Origin: Xanthoparmelia taractica
Taxonomy: Eukaryota > Ascomycota > Lecanoromycetes > Lecanorales > Parmeliaceae
Assembly (NCBI GenBank): GCA_033085395.1
Contig: MU853189.1
Span: 124,001-188,000 of the forward strand
Reading direction: 5' to 3'
DNA length: 64,000 bases
Part shown: positions 44,101-54,433 of the stretch, piece by piece
How the letters are laid out: each line of letters starts with the position of its first letter
Position numbering within the stretch: position 1 is the first letter of the stretch
Translations under genes and position numbers: made by a program
Notes under the pieces: generated by a model
What the model saw: only the letters and a program-made list of their open reading frames with translations
Told to the model about the DNA's origin: nothing
Databases searched by the model: none

Positions 44101-45115
44101 CATCAAAGGTGTCATGCAGCTCGCAATGGTCCTGAGAGTATGTTACCTGTCCTCCACCAGCGGAGGACTAGCTCCACTGACCCAGATATAGGACAGACCC
44201 ATGAGCCACGAAGAATGGGTGCAATCAATTCTGCCTAAAGTGGATGGTACCTGGAACCTCCACAATGCCCTGGCGGACCAACCCTTGGACTTTTTTTTCA
44301 TGACCAGCTCTACAGTGACAGCTCATCACACGCCAGGCCAAGGCAACTACAGTGCCGCCAACACCTTTCTCGAAGCATTCTGCCAGTATCGTCACAGCCT
44401 CGGTCTACCCGCCTCCGTGCTCAACGTTTGCCCCATCAATGATGTCGGTTTCGTGGCCGAGAAACCCGCGATACCTAAAAGCCTGGAAGCTCGAGGCTAT
44501 CATTTCCTCCGCGAGCAAGAGTTCCTCGACTATCTCCACCTCTCACTCCTTAATTCACAGCCTCCTCCCGCCAACAATTACCCCAGGACTTCAGCGAAAC
44601 AACAACAACCGCCTCCAATGGCGTCTTCGTGGGTGAACACGGGCCAAATCATCATGGGACTGCGCCCGGTCCATGACCCGGACGATCCCAAACATGACGC
44701 CCTCTGGCGCCGCGACCGCCGAACCGGCATCTATCGCAACGTCAAGAACAGGACGAACACGGTCGACCACTCCTCCGCCAGCGGTGGCGACGACCAGCTG
44801 AAGCGATTCCTGCTCCGCTGCGCCGAAGACATGGACCTGCTGGCCGACCTGGACGGCGAGCACCTGCTGGCGCGGGAGATTGGCCTCAGGGTCTTCGACC
44901 TGATGCTCAAGGACGCGGAGGATCTGGACGTCGATATAACGCTCGGGGCCGTCGGGCTGGACTCTCTCATGGCGATTGAGCTAAGGAGATGGTGGAAGCA
45001 GGCATTTGGACTGGAGATCAGCGTCCTGGAAATCATGGGCTCGGGGACGATTGTGGAATTGGGCAAGGTCGCTGCACAAAGACTGAAGGTAAAGCTTGGA
45101 GGGAGTGAGAGCTAG
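38126..45115 (+). pseudogene. Highly reducing polyketide synthase pseudogene (KS*-AT-DH-MT-ER-KR-ACP)
   Basis: Only the end of the ketosynthase remains ([10 protein letters not shown] to [16 protein letters not shown]); the active-site Cys half is gone and replaced by transposon-type DNA. Next are AT (SGQGAQWPTMGKEL, GHSSGEIAAAY), DH (YDHKIRGDVVF, with FQFAGY where FPGAGY is usual), C-methyltransferase (LEVGAGTGGTT), ER (HSASGGVGNAAIQI), KR (LLVGGLGGLGRSVATWM) and ACP (VGLDSLMAIE). Breaks: a 13-bp duplication at 38144-38169, TAG near 39146 before PKAVIGHSSGE, TGA near 41055, TAA near 41667, and a one-base loss near 43273. Normal introns are still readable (38422-38487, 39531 acceptor, 42699, 43045, 43212, 43601, 44138 regions). 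The product class is unknown. Confidence 0.88.
38144..38169. repeat. 13-bp exact tandem duplication in the PKS ketosynthase remnant
   Basis: CACTCTGAGGGTG is repeated twice without spacer at the VGHSEGAS motif and shifts the frame by one. Confidence 0.95.
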
Positions 45116-45184
45116 CGGTGTAATATGCTTTAATTTATAGTCTATTCATTATGGGACTAGATTTACATGCCAACAAGAATTTAA

Positions 45185-45222
45185 TGACGATGACGATGAC
45201 GATGATGATGATGATGATGATA
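45185..45222 (+). repeat. (GAT/GAC)n microsatellite
   Basis: GACGATGAC... followed by six GAT units, 70 bp after the PKS stop codon. Confidence 0.9.
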
Positions 45223-46381
45223 AGCAAAGCGTAGATCCATCGTTCTCGGAGCCCTTAAATTCGCATCCGAAACTTTCGTAGGTGGCTTTTCATCAGAAAG
45301 CTGCTGTTCGTGAGGTGAGCTTGGAGGGGGGATGTTCCTAAAATGACATTTGGATGGGGCCGAATCAGCCTCTTGCTACTCCTACCCGTCCTCTCGTTGC
45401 TCAATCTAGTCTGTTCAGCGTCAACTGAGGCCGCAGCCCCGAAAAAGCAGTTGGCACAGAGAACTTGTCTAGAAAGCTGGTTGGTAATCGTCTTGGTAGA
45501 AATTGGGCTCCGACGAATGGCTAGAAGGAGGAGAGCATTGGGGGGGACTCATAGAGGGGATACATACTCGGCGGCAGACTGGAGGGTCGAGAGCATGGTC
45601 GCTGCGCCGGCACTTCCAGTCATCGCGCTCTTGGCATGAACGTCAGACGAATTACGAGGTGATTGGGAAGATGACGGAATAATTATCTGAGGAGGATCAT
45701 ACATGACTAGCCGGATGACTATAAGTCGCTGTCCCTTTCTCCCCGTTTTTAGTAATCATGAATCTAATGACCCTTGACATATTCTGATACGAGACGAATA
45801 GCATGCCTTCATATCCCCCGTACGTTGTTCCCCCGCGCCCATTTTCCCTTTCACGCCTGACATTGAACCTCACGACATCCCTCAAGAGCATTTACTCCCG
45901 TCCAAACACGTGTCCTCAGGGCTCCCTATTTCCCCCTTTTCAGACAAAGCAATACCAAACCCGAAATCCATACTCCAGGAAATACAACGTCGACGCCATG
46001 GCTTCCCCGACTCCCAAACTCCTAGTCGCGAGGACGCCCTGATCCCAGGACTGCGTGCGCAAAGAGGAAATGTACTGCTACTGTATGGTGCATCTGACCG
46101 TGCTCACGTTTGCGGGCCGGGAGCGCAGCGGGAGAGACTGGGGGGGCTTTGTCTGAGAGCGTGGGGTTGGATGTAGTGAGGGTTTGGAAAGTCACGGTGG
46201 GGACGCAGGCGGGTGTGGAGGGGAGGGTGAAAGGGGGTGGTGGATCGATACTGTGTTGATGTTGCACAAGCCCCGCCGAGTGATAGCTTAGATGGTACCT
46301 TGAATCCGGGTTTGGGGCGGTAAATGGGGTTGCCAAAACAACAGCAGATCCCCAAGCGTCAAAGCCGTGGAATATTTTGCG
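45223..46381. other. Region without confident gene
   Basis: A 98-codon frame at 45343-45639 (+) starts with a hydrophobic stretch (RISLLLLLPVLSLLNLV), but the remainder is irregular and it was not accepted. Frames at 46022-46355 on the minus strand are Pro/His-rich and unrecognised. Confidence 0.35.
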
Positions 46382-47488
46382 CTAAATCCATCTCGGCGAC
46401 CAATGACTGAGATCTGCCTCAGGGTTCATCTCTCCTCTCTGTTTCGCCTTCACTATTCTGAATGCACTCTGGATCCTAGACCAGGATCTACTTTCTGTAG
46501 GATTGGCGAGGATGTTTTCAACATACTCATCAGCCTCGTTGACCACTGTTGAGTCAGCATTTGTTTGGGATTTCAGTGTTGTCTCCGTAGGATCACGCCG
46601 TGAACTCGAGAACGCTCTTTCTTCTCTCTGTTGCAGCTCTGCAACGAATTGCACGGCAGTCTTCAACGAGACTCGAATCATGTTCGCACTATCAGTCGCA
46701 CTAACATCACTTCTTGCAAGCGGGAGTGACTCCGCTCTAATAGTATTGAAATCAATCCCACTGCTTAGGCCTTGATCATAGCCCGTTAAAACCAGAACCG
46801 CAGTTTGTCGCCGCACCTCGTCATTCAATGAAATGGTATGATCCATCTTGATCAAGGGTTTTACTGACTCATCAAGAAGAACAATAATTGCTCGACAAAG
46901 AGGGAGCAAGTGAAAGTGCTGCCATCGGCTCCGCTCCACTGGACAATTTCCGGTATCGCCGCTTTTTACTTTTTCCAAGTGCGAAGCTGCTCCGTCACAA
47001 AGATGTGCGTGCGTCTTCAATATTTCTGGTATCGTCTGAGGCCCAGTCCCAGTGATCCGAAAGGGATGTGCAAAGAATTTGCCGAACTCTATTTCAGGAG
47101 CGTTGTCGTGAAAACGAAACCAAAATTTGTATATGCAGGCGAAGATCAACCCGGGGCAGTAAGGGGGACTTCTTCGCTGAGCGGACAGTTCCCAATACAG
47201 CATCGTCGGCTTGTTGCAAAGCGGCTCGAGATTCCAACCATGAAAACGGAGTACCGGCAGTGGGTCCACGACTTTATCCATTTTGGAGTCGCTTATCCAA
47301 TAAGCTTTCATGTCTCTTCCAAAAATTGCCTGCCTATGGAGCAAGTATTCTATCTTCAGCTCTGCTCGTAGATCGCTGTACCATTCAATCTTCAGTGATC
47401 CATCTCGATTGGCGGCTCGGACATCCTCTGGCTCTATTCGATCTGGGTATACTTCACAAAGACCTTGGGTCGGAGGAAACAACGACAT
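46382..47488 (-). CDS. Uncharacterised 368-aa protein
   Basis: This is an intronless frame from ATG at 47488. Regular composition and features such as LRAELKIEYLLHRQAIFGRD, ITGTGPQTIPEILKTHAHLC and LLPLCRAIIVLLDESVKPL suggest a real, mostly helical protein. Residues ~240-330 are Ser/Thr/Glu-rich. No domain is recognised. More exons upstream (toward 48100, where a hydrophobic stretch SALVALWLYSAFSTLVIV is open on the same strand) are possible. Confidence 0.5.
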   Translation of the reverse strand: MSLFPPTQGLCEVYPDRIEPEDVRAANRDGSLKIEWYSDLRAELKIEYLLHRQAIFGRDMKAYWISDSKMDKVVDPLPVLRFHGWNLEPLCNKPTMLYWELSAQRRSPPYCPGLIFACIYKFWFRFHDNAPEIEFGKFFAHPFRITGTGPQTIPEILKTHAHLCDGAASHLEKVKSGDTGNCPVERSRWQHFHLLPLCRAIIVLLDESVKPLIKMDHTISLNDEVRRQTAVLVLTGYDQGLSSGIDFNTIRAESLPLARSDVSATDSANMIRVSLKTAVQFVAELQQREERAFSSSRRDPTETTLKSQTNADSTVVNEADEYVENILANPTESRSWSRIQSAFRIVKAKQRGEMNPEADLSHWSPRWI

Positions 47489-48483
47489 GTTGTGAGGCTT
47501 TGTGATTTCTTGTTGGATCTGGTCGATTATCTTTGTCTTTGGTGGCGGGATCGAGTCTGGTTTTGACTATATGAACTTTGCTCGAATGCGGAGCGAGAGT
47601 AGCTCACTGGTTGTATGTATTGTCGAACCTGTAGTGCTATGGGCAGGTGGACAGCTTTATGTGAATGTGAGGGAGAGTAGTATGTCGTATTTTCAGTTTT
47701 GACAATCCTGCGCAATTTCACTCAACGAGTCAGTTTTATGGTTCTTAATCTTGTGTGCCAAGCATGGCCTAGAATTAGCGTGATACAACATACCCACAAT
47801 TACCAGGGTTGAAAATGCCGAGTAAAGCCACAAAGCCACCAAAGCTGACGGCAGAGTTGCAAGTTGCAGTTGTCCATCCTTGAACCGGAGCAGGTCTAAG
47901 GTTTTGCTGAATCGTGTTTCAGCAGATCGACAAGAGAGTATATTGACCATGTTTGAGCAGCATTCTTATTGGCTGGGTTTCATACTGGCCAGATCTATGA
48001 TTTCGAGCCGGCTTATAGCTGACCAGACCTAACATGAGAGAATCGGCTATTGCGGAGGCCAGTATTAATGGATCGAGAAGATTGCTCACTGCGTAGGCCG
48101 AACGTTGATAAGGGTCCACACGATTGGCATCACTATTGCCGCCCTATTCTGCTGTCACTCCCAATTGACGAGGAATGACACCCAGAGACACCAGGTGGAG
48201 GTATAGGGTCGGACTTTGTCTCCGAGAACGGTGGTGAGTGGTAGTATGACATCTACCCCGACCAACCCGGGGAATAAATCCGTCTTCGAGTTCTTGCAGG
48301 CTCATCACTCCTCCCGACGTTATGGGCCGTCGTACGTCCAAAGACCGCCTCCACCCAATGTCTTCGCAACAGCTCTCAAGATTTATTCTGGTTGATCTCT
48401 CACCGATGACAAGAAAGGGGTCCGTCTCCCTCTCCGTCACCAAAAGATGAGACGATGCTGTGACAGGGCATCGCTCGTATCGA
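47489..48483. other. Open but unresolved region
   Basis: Minus-strand frames at 47693-47950 (a hydrophobic segment, ALVALWLYSAFSTLVIVGML) and 47919-48119 (AYAVSNLLDPLILASAIAD) may be exons of a membrane protein. No splice path was firm enough to report as a gene. Confidence 0.3.
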
Positions 48484-48828
48484 TCACTCGTATTCACTTT
48501 CGAAGATGTACTCGATGGAATTGCTCAATCTCCTTCGTTTAGTACTTGGCAAGTATGGTAAGTCTGACGCAGCTCGTTTGCGTGGTCGCAGTTCAGATAG
48601 TAGGATCAGGAATGACCTTGCTTTACCCTTCCCTTGGCCAACAAGGATGACTCGATCCACAGACCGATAACCTATCTCTGCCTTGTGATCTAGGAGCATA
48701 TGCATGGCCGATTTACCAAGGACGCTACCCAGAAGAGCGTAAAACCCGTCATCTACTTCGGTAAACTCTTTATGACCATGGTCCCCTGAGAGTGTCGAAG
48801 TGAACACTCGAGTCGTCTCGAAAATCAC
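48484..48828 (-). pseudogene. Fragment of an unrecognised fungal gene
   Basis: The frame has no good ATG at its start (GTG). The internal part (VDDGFYALLGSVLGKSAMHM, LLDHKAEIGYRSVDRVILVG) reads like the conserved part of a fungal protein, followed by basic KRRRLSNS. The 5' side runs straight into repeat DNA at about 48840, so the gene is either spliced in an unseen way or broken by insertion. Confidence 0.3.
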
Positions 48829-48839
48829 ATTTTTGGTAT

Positions 48840-49235
48840 TATTGTTGATGATATGTGATATTACGATGCACCTTAACCTCGGCGGTTGAGAATTATCTTG
48901 CTCTACTGGGAAAGAGCGAGAGGGAAAGAGTAGAATATAATATAATAAATAGTCGATCGAGCTATAACTGACTCTTTCGTAACGGAAATTAACCCGCGCT
49001 AAAGGAAGCTTATTGTTTAAACTTATATAGACCCAGTGACGATAGTAAGTAGCTTAGAGGGAGAAAGTGACTAAGAGAGAGCACGAGGAAGCAGCGAGAG
49101 AGAATAGGAGATTAGCGAGAGAGTAGAGGAAAGTAGTGAGAGAGCCGATAGACGAAACGGTCGTTAGCGCAGGAGCAAAGCGGCGACGGATAAGTCAGCG
49201 CCGGGTCACGGGTTGGCCTGGGTTCGGGGAATCTA
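48840..49235 (+). repeat. Third copy of the GGCCTGGGTTCGGGGAATC repeat
   Basis: From about 49075 it matches the right arm at 28825-28960 (GACGAAACGG, GCAAAGCGGCGACGG, then GGCCTGGGTTCGGGGAATC), with AGAGAGAGCACGAGG-type repeats before it. This copy is less mutated (more GC) than the others. It ends at 49233, where a TA is followed directly by a MITE. Confidence 0.7.
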
Positions 49236-49506
49236 TCCCATCCCCTGGCAGGGTTCAATATTCAGGGGCTCAGCCCTACTCTCTGCCCCACCAAAATTGT
49301 CAAATAATTCAGTCAGGCCTCGTAATTTGGACCAAAGGAAACGACGAGAGCGAGTCCCAAGGGGTCTGTATGGTTGTAAGCTATGTGGGATCCATATATG
49401 TAACCATATTGCGTGTTGGAATGAGCATATTGCTGCTATTCCAAGTAGATAGAAATTTGGTGGGGGATGCCAAGGAATATTGAACCCCAGGCGCCAGGGG
49501 ATGGGA
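49236..49506. mobile_element. 271-bp MITE of a second family
   Basis: TIRs TCCCATCCCCTGGC at both ends, with imperfect continuation to GGGTTCAATATTC, flanked by TA on both sides (49234-49235 and 49507-49508). No coding capacity. It has inserted at the TA immediately outside the end of the neighbouring repeat. Confidence 0.85.
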
Positions 49507-49508
49507 TA

Positions 49509-50307
49509 TATATTTATAATAATCTCGCATCCATACTTCAAATCTTCTATATATACAATGCCACCCACCTCAAGCAGCTAACACGAATCCTCTCAGGCGT
49601 CGCGCGGGAGGAGAGGTGTCAGAGGATCGGCAAAATGCATACTTCCGAGCTGTGGGGTAGAGAAGACTGTCCTACTTCACTACTTCGAAGAGTTCCAAGG
49701 CATGATGCCGGGCCAGCTAACGCCATTCTCCAGCGACCCTTTTTCACGCTTTTTTTTTTTCATGCTTTTTTTTTTCATATAGCTGTTCTGGGAATGCAGG
49801 CCCTCGGCCTCGAGTTATCCAAAAGGAAATACACATTCCTTTCCTTGTTCATTAGTGGGTTACATGCATCGTCGTGATTTCTCTCTGCGTCTAACTCAAG
49901 GTCTTCCTTTGCTGAAATAACACTTGTGTTTTCGGGGCCGTGTCCAGCGTGCGGTAGAGTGGGTATGGAGGACCGACGGGATGGGCCCGGTGCCTACGAT
50001 GGGATGGATTCTTCTGGTGTCTAGCGTTGTGGCTTGCTCGTTGGAGAACGAGTGTCGTTTTCTTTCTTTTGCCGAGGAGATTGGTGTCTGGAGTTGCGAA
50101 TAGCAGGGCGGCGTGGTGCTTTTATTTCTTTTGCGATGGTCCCGGGCTCTTGCCTCTTACCTTATGGATTTGAGAGGGTATTGATGTGATGTCAAATGCG
50201 CTGTTCTTGATCTGGTCACGTTGGGCTCGCTTTGTGGAATGTTATCGCTGCGGGGAGATCGTCTTTCGCGGGACCTACGATTGCTGGCAATTCTCCGTGC
50301 CCTGATG
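49509..50307. other. Intergenic, nothing recognised
   Basis: T-rich runs at about 49750-49775. No supported gene; it holds the 3' region of the zinc-finger gene. Confidence 0.4.
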
Positions 50308-52880
50308 CTACCGGCCTCCCCTGACGTGATGATAGGGGCCAAACGGCGCCCCTTTCTGAAACGGACGGGGTATAGGCACCCAGCCTGCCTCATCCGAAGG
50401 CTCTTTTGCCTGCGGATCCTCGACTTCACTGCCTCGTCTCCTGACTGTGTCCGATTCGTGCTGCGTGCCTCCTTCTGGTGCTTGCCATCCGGCGTCGGCC
50501 CTTCTCCCCAAAGGGAGGTCGTCCGTATTCCTCTCTCGGTGGCGTCTCACTGCATCCAGTTCTGTTGTCGGCTTTTCCGTCGTGTAAGGCCGCAGCTCAT
50601 TCCAGGTTCGTGGGCGCCGTTCCTCGATTCCGACGTCGCCAACGACGTAGGTTGCTGGCCTTTCCCTCCTGTACGCTCCCGGATCTCTAAATAGCAGGGG
50701 TTCCGAATTCCTGTAAGGGGCATTCTGTTCCTGCTGTGGAATTGAACGTTTCAATCGTTCATCCTCTTTCTCTGCTCTGAAGTTATTCCTGGCTCGAAGC
50801 ATTGCCATTGGACTGGCATCTTCACTGTACGCTCCCGGCCCCCTCAACAACGAGGGTTCCGAATTCCTATAAGAGACATTCTGTTCCTGCTGTGGAATTG
50901 AACATTTCAATCGTTCGTCCTCTTTCCCTGCTCTGAAGTTATCCCTGGCTTGAAGCATTGCCATTGGACTGGCGTCTTCCCAAGGTGGACGTTCTGGATT
51001 GGGCCACATGCGCATTGTTATCTCCCAATCTGGCTCGATCATAGACTCCCAATTAGACGGTGAGAGGATCTCTTCTTGCGGGCCAAATAAATCATATTCA
51101 CCATCAGCTACACGTAGGTTGAGGTTTGGCACAAGGAGAAATGTTTCTTTAATCATATGCTCCATGCCCTAAGAGACGATGTTAGATGCGGTCTGAAGAA
51201 CAGTCTTGATATCAGAGCACATACCGACCACGTCTTGACGAGATGAAAAGAAAATCTGAATCTTCTCCCAATAGCATCGACGAACTTGATGAACTTGATA
51301 TCTTTGTCTTTCTCCTCTGCTGGAGGCGATGATTTGGCTGTGGCGCCGGTCTCATCCTTTTCCGCAGCAAGCTGATGTTCTCTGTTCGCCTCCCCTATCG
51401 CCGTTGCCACTCCGGCTTCCGCCCTTTGCAAACTTGACATGGACGTGGGAATGGGCGATAGATTTTTGTAAGGCGCACTCTCATGATCTGGAGTCCCATG
51501 TATCTCATGCGCTGAATAAGGTTCTAGAGGACCCTCTGAATATCGTTCCCTCTCCAGTGCATTTTCTGAAATTGTTGGTTCTGAGCGTGTGGGAGTGCCT
51601 GAGCTACTTGGAGGGTCCTCCGTTCTACCCATGCGGTTTAGGACATCGAGGCGCCACTCATCCTCTTTCACCGAAGATCCTTCGCTTGGGCTGTCAAAGC
51701 CGACATTGCTTTCGCTTGTAGAAGCTCTAGCATTAAATGCATCATCATTGTCATCTTCTGCATCGTCCATCTCAGTTCTCGGAAGCGCGAAGAGTGCGAG
51801 CTCTTCCAGGTGTCGCGCGACATGGCGCTCATATTGCTTGGAAGATTTCAATGTTTCTTTGCAAAGGGGACATACGAAATCTTCTCGACGATGCTCTGTG
51901 ATCTCATGGAAATACCATTCACGGCGGCTGTCGTATAATCTGTCCGGCATGCTACATTCAGAAAACGTGCATACATAAGGCTTGATATCTTTGAAGATGT
52001 GCCTGTTCCACGACCTCGTGCTTTTGACGTCAATGACGAAGAAACAGTAAGGGCATTCGAACGGCTTTCCTCCCACTGAGTCTCGTGGTGGTGGTGGTAT
52101 GGTAAGTCTGCCGCCGTCTATGAGTGATGGAGCATAAGATGTCTGAGAAATGCCCGAATCTGACGACGTCTCCTCGAAATCAATGTTAGGTGTCTTGAAA
52201 TCAGTGGCAATGGTTTCCGACATCACACTCTCTGTTGTTGTCCGTTGTATACCTTGGACTTCTTCGATTCCTTTCTCGAGCTTTCTGTGATGCCGTTCTC
52301 GATAGAACAGGTACTTTCGTCTGCGGGTTATTGCCCGTCCGAGTCGTTGACCGATCTGCTCTTCAGTTTTTGGATGAAGATTGCGCACGTGCTCCTTGTC
52401 GTAAAACTCATACTCTGCTTTGTCACCCATGCGAGAGCCAACTAACAAGTCGTGCTGTGCAGGCTTGCGGATGAGCATCGACAGCTGATACAAACAATCA
52501 ATGATATTGACAACCTCCTCATGGAGCTGTTGAAGTTCAGTCGTAGACTCATCGTCCGGCCAGTCGTCACCAGAAGCCTCTGTTTCATCTTCGGAGAGCT
52601 CATCGAAGATGTCATGAAGACTTTGTTCCAAGTCCCGGAGGAGCTTCGTAATTTGTTTACTGATATGTGAAGCATCTCGTAACCTGAAGTCAAGGGAGGA
52701 TTGACCAGTCTGGTGAGCTCCAATGTTTGCAGCCCATACTCGTAAGCGGCCCAACTCGTCTGTCCATGAAGCGGAAGATACTTCTGTTTCACTGCCGTAG
52801 CCAGGCCGCTCAACTTGTTCTTGAAGCTGGTTGAAAGACTTCAAGCAAGGTACGAGTATGGCGCTAATCGATGTCGCCAT
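50308..52880 (-). CDS. C2H2-zinc-finger protein with fungal ubiquitin-like domain
   Basis: Exons (minus) 52880-51225 and 51168-50308, phase 0, 838 aa, using the ATG before ATSISAILVPCLKSFNQLQ, the usual start of this family. Coiled/helical N-terminus (~1-230). Zinc fingers at ~300-390: ECPYC...H, YVCTFSEC, FVCPLCKETL and RHVARHLEELALFALP, a common fungal signature. A ubiquitin-like domain spans the intron: IKFVDAIGRRFRFSFHLVKT, WSGMEHMIKETFLLVPN and VADGEYDLFGPQEEIL, ending in MRMWP. The C-terminus has a 52-residue segment present twice. Such proteins are common in fungal accessory regions; function is not known. Confidence 0.85.
50670..50981. repeat. 156-bp in-frame tandem duplication
   Basis: Copies 50670-50825 and 50826-50981 share most bases (for example both contain CTGTTCCTGCTGTGGAATTG). 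The unit is 52 codons, so the protein frame is kept and the segment MAML.ARNNFRAEKEDERLK appears twice. Confidence 0.9.
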
Positions 52881-53065
52881 GCTTGGCGGTCGCCGTAACC
52901 ATCGAGAGTTGAGAGATTCGTCTGGCCCGAGGACCGTGGTCATATGAAAACCGTTCAATATGATGATATGGTAGTGAAGCACTTCTGGTAAGTTATACCG
53001 GGTTATCGGATAAGCGCCGTCCTATTAGACTGGACGCTAAGACTTTCGCGCTAAGTTCTCGGATA

Positions 53066-53673
53066 CAACAGAGATTCCAACTAGTTTATCCGCACCTCCG
53101 ATATTTTGCCGCGCTCTCACCGAATTTATTCTTATTATACTAAATTATTATTTAATAATTATAGATTATAAAGATCTTAGACTTAGTATATATATTAACT
53201 TGTATCTTTTAATCTATTATTTTAAATTTAAGAATTATATCTCTTATAGTTCTTATAGTATAAGATAAATAAGAAGATAGAGATAGATTTTCTTAAATTT
53301 TCGCGAAAATTCGCGTTTTTAAGAATAGACTTAATAGATATCTAAATAAATAAAGATCTATGCTTTAACTAGATTTTAAATTTTTATATAATAATATTAA
53401 TAAATATACTAAGCTAATATTAAAATTCTAGATAATATAATATTTTAGTTATTAAGTAATATATAATATCTCTTTTTTAAAGTTTAATCTAAATCTTAAT
53501 TTATATTAACTAAATATTAATATTTCTTAAATCTCTTTAAATAAAATTAAAGAATAATATTTAGAGTATTATATATTCTAAGTTTATATTAATTTAATAG
53601 ATATTCACGCTGTAATATAGATTTGAAATAAAAATTTAATAGGGTACGGATAGACTTTTTAGATTCTCTGTTG
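53066..53673. mobile_element. AT-rich TA-flanked TIR element, ~0.6 kb
   Basis: Left end CAACAGAGATTC and right end (reverse complement) CAACAGAGAATC continue as imperfect inverted repeats to TTTATCCGCACC / TCTATCCGTACC, flanked by TA. The interior is nearly pure A/T with no readable frame, consistent with RIP. Confidence 0.6.
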
Positions 53674-54433
53674 TACGGCCCGTTAGAAGTGCCCTCGGCC
53701 AGTCGGCCTGTACAGTGTTTACATAAGACTTTTGGAAACGCTCTTATTACTTTAGATCTCAATAGATCTATAGATATCGCCAAAGCTTAATCCATCTACT
53801 GACAACAGACAGTTTTACGGTCGTGTAAATTATTCTAGGGTTATCTTTTCCAAAGGGTTATGCTAACTTCGTAGCTTGACGGCGATAGGTCTGAGCGTTG
53901 GATTTTTTCAAAAAAAAAAAAAAGAAACCAAATACCCCCCTCCCTCTGTCCAGGGTTCAGCTTCTTTCCTGAGCCACAAACAGTGGCGAGAAGTAGACAC
54001 GGGGTCAGAAGTCGATGCTGGCGATGCCTTTTTGAACTGAGGGGGAGAAGTGTTGCGGTGCGGTGATGGATGGTCTTTAATGATCTTTAAGTTTTGCGTT
54101 TCCCTGCTAGAGGACGAGAATAACCCAAAGCCGCATTCATTGCTATCGTATGAATACTATAAATGACTGTAAAACATCACTGGAAAAGAGAAGCACCCCG
54201 GTTTTTTTTCTTTTCTTTTCATCTTTTTTTTTTCTTTTTTTTTTGAATTTTCTTGGGCTTTTTCTTGGGTTTTTTCTTGGGTCTTTTTTTTTTTCTTCAT
54301 CGTTCATGATAGGAAAGGAAAGGCAAGGCAGTAAGGAGAGAAAATCAAGAAAGTAAGGACACCAAGACCAGGCAGTAAGGAAAGTACGTCTCGGTCGGAT
54401 CCCCAAAAACCAACCCAGCAGCCGCCCTTAGAA
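53674..54433. other. Intergenic with homopolymer tracts
   Basis: A 13-16 nt A run at about 53910 and several T-rich tracts at 54200-54300. No supported gene; the right end is the 3' region of the serine protease. Confidence 0.5.

Noticed and set aside
45343..45639. 98-aa putative secreted protein downstream of the PKS
   Set aside because: Hydrophobic start but irregular remainder, no orthologue-like features and no neighbouring exons.
54143..54406. Lys-rich ORF on the minus strand
   Set aside because: It is only the translation of T-rich tracts; low complexity without other support.
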